Source: Nostoc sp. UHCC 0870
Lineage (GTDB): Bacteria > Cyanobacteriota > Cyanobacteriia > Cyanobacteriales > Nostocaceae
Length of the DNA: 64,000 nucleotides
Assembly: GCF_022063185.1 (NCBI RefSeq)
Contig: NZ_CP091913.1
Span: forward strand, 698,501-762,500
Direction: 5' to 3'
Shown here: piece after piece, positions 44,654 to 50,845 of the stretch
Layout: each line of letters begins with the position of its first letter
Position numbering within the stretch: the stretch's first letter is position 1
Made by a program: the position numbers and the translations under genes
The notes under the pieces: model-generated
Seen by the model: the letters and a program-made list of their open reading frames with translations, nothing else
Databases searched by the model: none
What the model was told of the DNA's origin: nothing

Positions 44654-45268
44654 CTACTGCCAAACGTAGAGCATAACAAACAAAACAATCCAAATAACAT
44701 CGACAAAGTGCCAGAACAAAGAAGTGGCATTTACACCGAAGTGACCTGTATCGTAATTGCCAGGAATAAACGATCGCACCAAAACCATCACCTGTAATAA
44801 AATACCAGTGAAAACGTGCAAACCGTGGAAACCTGTTAACAGGTAGAACATTCCGCCAAATGTGCCAGAAGTAAAACCAAATTCTAGGTTGCTCCATTCA
44901 ATGGCCTGTCCTACCAAAAAGTAGCCACCCATCAGGATTGTTGCGGACAAAAAGATGCGGAATAACCGTAAATCGTGGCGTTTGAGGGCAACTTCTGCCA
45001 AATAAATCACAAAACTACTAGCAACCAACACTACAGTATTAATTGTTGGCTCTTTAACTTCTAACCCAGAAATTCCAGGTGGTAGCCAGTTAGGATTTGA
45101 GAGTTTATAGACAATATAACCAGCAAAAAAGCTTAAGAAAATTACACTTTCAGAAAGTAAGAAGACAATAAAACCAAACATTTTATTTCCTTCTTCATCG
45201 TGGCCGTGTTCGCCACCTGCGTGATGCAACGGTTGTTGCAATTCATCTGGGAATAAAGAACTGTCCAT
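44654..45268 (-). CDS. ctaE: Cytochrome c oxidase-type subunit III
   Basis: The protein has 204 residues from the ATG at 45268; the longer open frame is translated from a simple repeat (PHTPTPLHPHTPTPLH) and is not real. It has five membrane helices, with typical segments FGFIVFLLSESVIFLSFFAG, then LTGFHGLHVFTGILLQ and ATSLFWHFVDVIWIVLFVML. Subunit III stabilises heme-copper oxidases in the membrane. It is the last gene of the minus-strand operon. An opposite-strand four-helix-bundle gene and G-rich octamer repeats separate it from ctaD by more than 600 bases. Confidence 0.92.
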   Translation of the reverse strand: MDSSLFPDELQQPLHHAGGEHGHDEEGNKMFGFIVFLLSESVIFLSFFAGYIVYKLSNPNWLPPGISGLEVKEPTINTVVLVASSFVIYLAEVALKRHDLRLFRIFLSATILMGGYFLVGQAIEWSNLEFGFTSGTFGGMFYLLTGFHGLHVFTGILLQVMVLVRSFIPGNYDTGHFGVNATSLFWHFVDVIWIVLFVMLYVWQ

Positions 45269-45333
45269 AGGGATGTGTAGGGGTGTAGGGGTGTGGGGGT
45301 GTAGGGGTGTAGGGGTGTGGGGATTGGTTTTTA
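45269..45333. repeat. G-rich octamer repeat (GGGTGTAG type), left tract
   Basis: About seven tandem GGGTGTAG/GGGTGTGG units lie directly upstream of ctaE. On the plus strand the runs of four G every eight bases could form a G-quadruplex. The same unit occurs at 45776-45862. Confidence 0.88.
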
Positions 45334-45424
45334 TATCCCCATATCCTCCTACCTCTACACCTCTTTTCAATTTCATGGGACTTGAGATAAAACAAGTCAA
45401 CACTGATTAATGAAAGAGCTATCA

Positions 45425-45778
45425 ATGCAGTCATATCGTGATTTGAAGGTTTGGCAAGAAGCAATGAATCTTGCCGAAGCTTGTTACAAAACAACACAAG
45501 CCTTTCCTAAAGTAGAAACTTACGGAATGATTTCACAAATTCGACGAGCTGCGGCATCAGTTGCAGCGAATATTGCAGAAGGTTATGGGCGAAGAACACG
45601 AGGTGAATATATGCAATTTTTGTACATCGCCCAAGGTTCTTTAAAAGAGCTAGAAACACATTTATTATTGTCTATTCGTGTTGAACTAGCTCCATCACAC
45701 CTGATTACTCCTGTGTTCAATCAATGTGAATCGGTCAGTAGACTTTTATTACTTCTGATTCGTTCATTGGAGAAATAG
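45425..45778 (+). CDS. Four-helix-bundle (S23/IVP-type) protein
   Basis: The protein has 117 residues from the ATG at 45425; an in-frame ATG at 45410 is possible. It is a clear member of the S23 family first seen in 23S rRNA intervening sequences. It has SYRDLKVWQEAMNLAEACY, FPKVETYGMISQIRRAAASV and AANIAEGYGRRTRGEYMQFL, followed by GSLKELETHLLL. Function is not established; the fold forms oligomeric basic bundles and is related to the DGR accessory protein Avd. It stands on the plus strand inside the minus-strand oxidase operon, flanked on both sides by the same G-rich octamer repeat. It therefore looks like an inserted cassette. Confidence 0.9.
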   Translation: MQSYRDLKVWQEAMNLAEACYKTTQAFPKVETYGMISQIRRAAASVAANIAEGYGRRTRGEYMQFLYIAQGSLKELETHLLLSIRVELAPSHLITPVFNQCESVSRLLLLLIRSLEK

Positions 45779-45862
45779 GGGTGTAGGGGTTTAAGGGTGT
45801 AGGGGTGTAAGGGTGTAAGGGTGTAGGGGTGTAGGGGTGTAGGGGTGTAAGGGTGTAAGGGA
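45776..45862. repeat. G-rich octamer repeat, right tract
   Basis: About ten tandem GGGTGTAG/GGGTGTAA units begin at the stop codon of the four-helix-bundle gene. A related C-rich tract (CCCCTATA units, about 45885-45920) overlaps the 3' end of ctaD, so the last residues GIGV and stop codon of CtaD come from repeat sequence. Confidence 0.88.
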
Positions 45863-45901
45863 GAAATTTGTACTCATTCTTTCCCCTATACCCCCATACC
45901 C

Positions 45902-47569
45902 CTATACCCCTATACCCCTTTCTTCCGTTAACGGCTCAGATTTACCGTATCCGTAGGGTTCAGAAATAACTACGGGAATCTCTTCAAAGTTTTCTACTGG
46001 TGGGGGTGAAGATACCAACCACTCCAAACCAATAGCGCGCCAAGGATTATCAGGTGCTTTCTCACCTTGCATCCAAGAAACCAGCATATTGAAGATGAAG
46101 GGCAATGTAGACATCCCTAGTAAGAATGCACCTAAGCTAGCAACAATATTCCAGCCTTGATATTCTGGTGCGTAGGAAGCAACTCGGCGTAACATCCCTT
46201 GCAATCCTAGGGGGTGCATGGGGAAGAAGTTGAGGTTAGTACCGATAAATGCCAACCAAAAATGGATTTTACCCCAACCTTCGTTGTACATCCGTCCAGT
46301 CATTTTGGGAAACCAGTGATAGATGGCTGCATACATCCCCATCGTCACTGTCCCGTAGAGGACATAGTGGAAGTGTCCAACAATAAAGTAGGTGTTGTTA
46401 ACGTGAATATCAACGGGTACTGAGGAAAGCATAATCCCGACGATACCCGCGAAGACGAACATAATTAAACCACCCAAAGCAAATAACATGGGTGTACTCA
46501 GGCGGATTTTTCCACCCCAGATAGTTGCTACCCAAGCAAATACTTTAATCCCTGTGGGTACAGACACCAACATAGTAGTCATCATGAACACCATCCGCAT
46601 CCAAGCGGGTGTACTACTGGCGTACATATGGTGTACCCAAACAATGGCACTGACTACAGCAATCAGCATTGAGGAAATCGCCACTACTTTGTAGCCAAAT
46701 AGAGGCTTACGGGAGTAGACCGGGAAAATTTCTGAGAATACACCGAAAATGGGCAGAATAATCACATAAACGGCAGGGTGGGAGTAGAACCAGAAGTAAT
46801 GCTGGAACATCACCGGATTACCACCATTGCTGGGGTTAAAAAAGCCAGTCCCAACAGTGATGTCAAGTAACAGCATGACTGCACCGGCTGTTAAGGCAGG
46901 TAAGCCAAACAATTGAATAATCTGTGCGCTAAATACTGCCCAAACAAACAGAGGCATCCGAAAGAAGCCCATCCCTGGCGCACGCATTTTGACGATGGTA
47001 GTGACAAAATTGACTGCCCCCATAATGGAGGAGACACCAGAGATAGCAACGGCCAATAGCCAAACTACTTGCCCATTAAATAAGCGACCTGTGGGATTTT
47101 GAATACTCACAGGGGGATAAGCCCACCAACCAGATTGGGCTGGGCCACCGGGAACAAAAAAGCTCGCCATTAAGAGAATCCCGACGACAGGGACCATCCA
47201 AAAGGCGGCAGCGTTGAGGCGAGGGAAAGCCATATCCCGCGCCCCAATCATTAGGGGTACTAAGTAGTTAGCTAAACCAACTAAGGAGGGGAATGTCCAC
47301 AAGAACAGCATCACAGTGCCGTGCATGGTGAACATCCCGTTATAGACTGTGCGGTCAACCAAGTCTGATTCGGGGGTAACTAGTTCTCCCCGCAGAATCA
47401 TGGCAAAAATACCGCCGACGAGAAAGAAAATGAAGGAAGTAACGAGGTATTGAATACCTATAACTTTATGGTCAGTGCTAAAGCTGAAATATTCCTTCCA
47501 GCCGCCGCCAGAACCGTGGTGCGGCTTCTCCAGAGGGAGATCAAGCCTTTTAATAGGGATATTTGTCAT
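45902..47569 (-). CDS. ctaD: Heme-copper oxidase subunit I (A2-type)
   Basis: The 555-residue catalytic subunit has about 12 membrane helices. The low-spin heme ligand is His83 (TMHGTV). The CuB site has YSHPAVY (Tyr262-Tyr268, with His264 and the cross-linking Tyr268) and His313-His314 (VHHMY). His399 and His401 (GHFHYV) bind the a3-type heme and low-spin heme. The YSHPAVY form, without the Glu of HPEVY, is the A2 subclass. In this operon it reduces oxygen to water in the membrane, probably fed by quinol because subunit II lacks CuA. AAGGAA precedes the ATG, 14 bases after ctaC. The C-terminal four residues are encoded by a simple repeat. Confidence 0.95.
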   Translation of the reverse strand: MTNIPIKRLDLPLEKPHHGSGGGWKEYFSFSTDHKVIGIQYLVTSFIFFLVGGIFAMILRGELVTPESDLVDRTVYNGMFTMHGTVMLFLWTFPSLVGLANYLVPLMIGARDMAFPRLNAAAFWMVPVVGILLMASFFVPGGPAQSGWWAYPPVSIQNPTGRLFNGQVVWLLAVAISGVSSIMGAVNFVTTIVKMRAPGMGFFRMPLFVWAVFSAQIIQLFGLPALTAGAVMLLLDITVGTGFFNPSNGGNPVMFQHYFWFYSHPAVYVIILPIFGVFSEIFPVYSRKPLFGYKVVAISSMLIAVVSAIVWVHHMYASSTPAWMRMVFMMTTMLVSVPTGIKVFAWVATIWGGKIRLSTPMLFALGGLIMFVFAGIVGIMLSSVPVDIHVNNTYFIVGHFHYVLYGTVTMGMYAAIYHWFPKMTGRMYNEGWGKIHFWLAFIGTNLNFFPMHPLGLQGMLRRVASYAPEYQGWNIVASLGAFLLGMSTLPFIFNMLVSWMQGEKAPDNPWRAIGLEWLVSSPPPVENFEEIPVVISEPYGYGKSEPLTEERGIGV

Positions 47570-47583
47570 CGCTGAAATTCCTT

Positions 47584-48510
47584 TTATCCTGGATAATTAA
47601 CCAAAGGTGCGGGGGCTGGTACAACGGTTTCCCAACCTGTTTTGACTGACTGACTAGCTGTTTGAGCGTATTCAGCAGCAGCTTGGTTGTAGGCTGGCAT
47701 GGGTTTATGTGAGGCGGCTTTGGTTAACCATTTTTGATAATCTTCTGGAGATTCCACAACCACGTTCGCTTCCATCGTGGCGAAGTATGTACCGCTATAT
47801 TGGGAATCGGTCAGACGATATTGACCTTCGCGGGTGGGGGTAAATTCAAAGTTGATGGTCTGGTTGGGAACGATGTCTTGTTTGAGGCGGAATGCAGGGA
47901 TGTAGAAGCCGTGGAGTACATCTTGGGAATGTAGAGCCAAATGCACACGGCGATCGCTTGGTAAATGCAACTCGGTACTGGTAACATCGTTTTCAGGATA
48001 GTGGAAGACCCACGCCCATTGCTTTGCCAGAACATCAATGTTTTCGCTGGGTTCGGCTAAAGCTGTATTATCTTCCTCGCCAGTAGCCGCATAGGCCGAG
48101 TTCATGGCAATGGGGTTGTGTAGGTGTACCAAGGCTGTAGAACCTTGAATCCCCATTTGCTCATAAATTTGGTAGCTATAGCCGGCAATCCAAAACACCA
48201 AGAAAATCGGGATAGCTGTCCAAACTACTTCTAGAGTGACATTACCCTCAATGTGGGGGCCATCACTCAAGTCATCTTTAGCCGCCCGATGGAACAGCAA
48301 AGAGTAAACAAGAACAGCAGTTACTCCTAGGAAGATGAACGCGCCCAGAGTCACCAAGAAGCTAAATAAATCATCAATCAAGTGAGATTCAGCCGCCGCT
48401 TGGGGGGGCAACCAGGAATAGGCTAGTTTACCTATCCAGAGACTGATAGTAGAAATTGCGATCGCTCCTACTACCAATATCAAAATATTGAGAAATTGGC
48501 TGAGTTTCAT
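47584..48510 (-). CDS. ctaC: Oxidase subunit II lacking the CuA ligands (ARTO-type)
   Basis: The 308-residue protein has two N-terminal membrane helices (about 8-28 and 48-74), a third hydrophobic stretch near 95-112, and a periplasmic cupredoxin domain. In canonical subunit II the CuA centre uses C-x-E-x-C-x3-H-x2-M. Here the aligned stretch is TDSQYSGTYFATM (234-246): both Cys are replaced (Asp235, Ser239) and the His is Phe243, while the upstream His200 and Met246 remain. This loss marks the cyanobacterial alternative respiratory terminal oxidase (cox3/ARTO), believed to take electrons from quinol rather than cytochrome c. It lies between the DUF2231 pair and ctaD. Confidence 0.92.
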   Translation of the reverse strand: MKLSQFLNILILVVGAIAISTISLWIGKLAYSWLPPQAAAESHLIDDLFSFLVTLGAFIFLGVTAVLVYSLLFHRAAKDDLSDGPHIEGNVTLEVVWTAIPIFLVFWIAGYSYQIYEQMGIQGSTALVHLHNPIAMNSAYAATGEEDNTALAEPSENIDVLAKQWAWVFHYPENDVTSTELHLPSDRRVHLALHSQDVLHGFYIPAFRLKQDIVPNQTINFEFTPTREGQYRLTDSQYSGTYFATMEANVVVESPEDYQKWLTKAASHKPMPAYNQAAAEYAQTASQSVKTGWETVVPAPAPLVNYPG

Positions 48511-48562
48511 AGTCCAATAGTCATTACGAATTGGGAATTAGTAAAAAATTCTCCCTTGTCTT

Positions 48563-48597
48563 CTTCCCTGTCACCTGTCACCTGTCCCCTGTCACCT
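48563..48597. repeat. Heptamer repeat tract (CTGTCAC/CTGTCCC)
   Basis: Four tandem CTGTCACC/CTGTCCCC units end right at the stop of the DUF2231 gene, inside the oxidase operon between that gene and ctaC. Confidence 0.8.
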
Positions 48598-49203
48598 TCA
48601 CTTAAGTACGGTGTTGAGATTTTCGCCCAAGCGCAGCAAGTTATCAGCAGTGTTGTGTACGCCAAATTCAGCAGCTAATTGCGCTCCTAAAGTGCCGTGG
48701 AGATACATAATAAACATGATGAATACCCCTGCGGCCAAATAGCTCCATTGCACTTGTTGCTCTGATTCCACAGACCAGACATAACGCTGCCACGCTCTCC
48801 ACAGGGTCATAACGGCAATTAAACCTAAAAGAAATACACCACCTACCCCATGCCAAAGCATCGTTTGCATGGCTTGTAATCCCCAGGTACTTTTGAGGTC
48901 ACTGGATGGTGTGGCTAGGAACATTTCGTAAAAACCTGCGGCCACTGTGAAAAAGGTGATGACGGTTGAACCCACCATGTTGTACCAACCAACATCAAAG
49001 AAGTTTTCCCGTTCAACAGTTAGCCCCAAAAATTTGAATACCCATTGTTGGGAGGGGAAGAGAACGCCAACGATATCGAAGGTAATACCAATGATGAATA
49101 AGCCCAAAGTCAAATGGACTAGGTTGGGATGAATCGGAATGGTGTAAGGTAATCCGTTAGCTCCTAATTGGACATTTAATTGGTCAATTAGTTCTGAGTT
49201 CAT
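48598..49203 (-). CDS. DUF2231 membrane protein (oxidase operon, second gene)
   Basis: The 201-residue protein has four predicted helices: HPNLVHLTLGLFIIGITFDIV, then MVGSTVITFFTVAAGFYEMF, MLWHGVGGVFLLGLIAVMTL and WSYLAAGVFIMFIMYLHG. The N-terminal HPxLVHxTLG motif and conserved His in the helices are DUF2231 features and could bind heme or metal. It overlaps the upstream paralogue by four bases (ATGA), so translation is coupled. Its constant place before ctaC in ARTO-type operons suggests an electron-entry or assembly role; this is inferred. Confidence 0.85.
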   Translation of the reverse strand: MNSELIDQLNVQLGANGLPYTIPIHPNLVHLTLGLFIIGITFDIVGVLFPSQQWVFKFLGLTVERENFFDVGWYNMVGSTVITFFTVAAGFYEMFLATPSSDLKSTWGLQAMQTMLWHGVGGVFLLGLIAVMTLWRAWQRYVWSVESEQQVQWSYLAAGVFIMFIMYLHGTLGAQLAAEFGVHNTADNLLRLGENLNTVLK

Positions 49204-49700
49204 GGCAGCATTCCATCCTTGACAGCTTCAACAACTGGGACTGTGTGCAGCCCATAGACCCAAACGAGTTCATCTCCGAGATAGACTTGCATACCCACAA
49301 TTAAGACTAAAATTAAGCCTGCTCCCAAGTAGTGGACAGGGATTCTTTGGGGGTCACGCGTCCTAAGAACATAACGCCAAGCTGTCATCGCGGCGAGAAT
49401 ACCCGACAATGACCAACCAATTAGTGTATGCAGGTTCAGTACAGACTTAACCACTTCATAGGGTTTTGCCAAGCCAGCTTCAAACTGACCGAAAATAATG
49501 GCAACAAAAATGGCAATGGTAGCAACAAACAAATTCCACCAACCCACTTCATAAAAGCGACTTTTACCTGTAAAAAACCCAATGGCATCACAAGCAAAAG
49601 CAAACAAAACCATCGCAATTACAAAGTGAACAACAATAGGATGGAGCGTGTCCGGGTAGGGTAAATTGTGGTCATTCAAAGATGTAAGATAATCAAGCAT
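49200..49700 (-). CDS. DUF2231 membrane protein (oxidase operon, first gene)
   Basis: The 166-residue protein is a paralogue of the next gene. LHPIVVHFVIAMVLFAFACD has the HPxVVHF motif, and helices VGWWNLFVATIAIFVAIIFG, LIGWSLSGILAAMTAWRYVL and LGAGLILVLIVGMQVYLGDE follow. Conserved His residues (H21, H25 and the LHTLIGW segment) are candidate heme ligands. It is the promoter-proximal gene of the oxidase operon; the five operon genes run to ctaE. Its regulatory region lies in the 49701-50362 gap. Confidence 0.85.
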   Translation of the reverse strand: MLDYLTSLNDHNLPYPDTLHPIVVHFVIAMVLFAFACDAIGFFTGKSRFYEVGWWNLFVATIAIFVAIIFGQFEAGLAKPYEVVKSVLNLHTLIGWSLSGILAAMTAWRYVLRTRDPQRIPVHYLGAGLILVLIVGMQVYLGDELVWVYGLHTVPVVEAVKDGMLP

Positions 49701-50362
49701 TCTACTCTCCTAGGCATATTGCCTCACCTCAGTTCAATCTCAATAATTGACATTCACTCACATCAAGATCGGCATTCATCCATGACCAAGACTTTTTGAT
49801 GAGATAGTCGTAGCGAAATCTGGTCAGATGATGATTAGCCAGTGTGTTGTCAAATTATGTGAGGCTATTATTTATAGTCAGGGATTGAGTTTAATTCATT
49901 TGTTCATACTGATAAGCTACTACAGCGATTTTTAATTTACCTAACAAAATTGCTGTCGTTTGTTGATTTGGTGAGACCTATTTATTAGCTTAAGGATTTT
50001 TTCAATACTTGTCAAAAGTTATTCAAAGTTTTTTTAAATTTCTTTGATTAGCAAAAACAAGTCCTTTATAATGTATCTTTCCTTGCCATTTAGTATATTG
50101 CATATACAAAATATTTAAATGTGCGATCGCAACATTCGTTAATTATTATTTTGTGATTACAATTACAATTGTTATTTAGTAAAGATAATCAGCTAGAAAT
50201 AATTAGTAATTCAAATAGTAACGTAAATTTCTATTTATAAAATTCAGTTCTGATTATAGAAAATAATTTTTATCTAATTAATAAAAAAGTAGGAATAAAA
50301 GTATTAACCTACTAGTACAACACGGCGGAAATAAACAGACCATTCCAAATCAATGAAACGCT
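49701..50362. other. AT-rich upstream region of the oxidase operon
   Basis: About 660 bases of strongly AT-rich DNA contain no gene and only one HIP1 octamer. It must contain the operon promoter. I looked for GTAN8TAC (NtcA) and saw no convincing match. Confidence 0.5.
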
Positions 50363-50533
50363 TAAGTAGAACGATTTGAAAAAAACAAACTATGTTAAGT
50401 AATGCAAAAAGACTAGGATTGATTTCGTAGTAAGGACTTTAGTCCTTTTTTGTTGGCGTAGCCTCTCGTAGAGAACGCAGAGAGAACTAAAGTTCTCACT
50501 ACAAACCTTTAATTACTTACCCTGTTCTACTTA
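50363..50533. repeat. MITE-B copy 2 (171 bp)
   Basis: The element is bounded by TAAGTAGAAC and GTTCTACTTA and inverted relative to the copy at 25772. The outer 50 bases on the left match the reverse of the other copy's right side, and the right side ends CACTACAAACCTTTAATTA. An inner insertion (GTTGGCGTAGCCTCTCG…) makes it 30 bases longer. Confidence 0.75.
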
Positions 50534-50594
50534 CACTGTATTCATTTTGAATTTTGAATTCCGCCTTGCGGTACTAGAGGAATCCGATTTGTTT

Positions 50595-50700
50595 TATAGC
50601 GTTTCCTAATCACGTGAGATATATCATAGCCCCCTCCTCGCTTGCGGGGAGGGGGTTGGGGGTGGGGTTCTTCTATCTCACTAAAGCGAGAACCGCTATA
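50595..50700. repeat. MITE-A copy 2 (inverted)
   Basis: The complete element is bounded by TATAGCG and CGCTATA, in the opposite orientation to the other three copies. It lies downstream of the vWA/FGE gene and could supply its transcript end through the GC-rich inner hairpin. Confidence 0.8.
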
Positions 50701-50845
50701 TATACTTCCAATTCTCTTGACAAAAGCCACCATTTCTTAGATACTATTAATAGTCGTGCAAATATAAAAAAATATCGACCGCCTTCTGCGGGGGGTTAAG
50801 GGAAAAAGAAAAAGCGCAGAGGATAAAGGGGAAAAGTGTAAAGAA

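Noticed and set aside
45269..45403. N-terminal extension of ctaE (PHTPTPLHPHTPTPLH)
   Set aside because: It is translation of the G-rich octamer repeat; the family start is at 45268.
49701..50362. NtcA-type site (GTAN8TAC) for heterocyst control of the oxidase operon
   Set aside because: No match with both half sites and a suitably spaced -10 element was found by eye.
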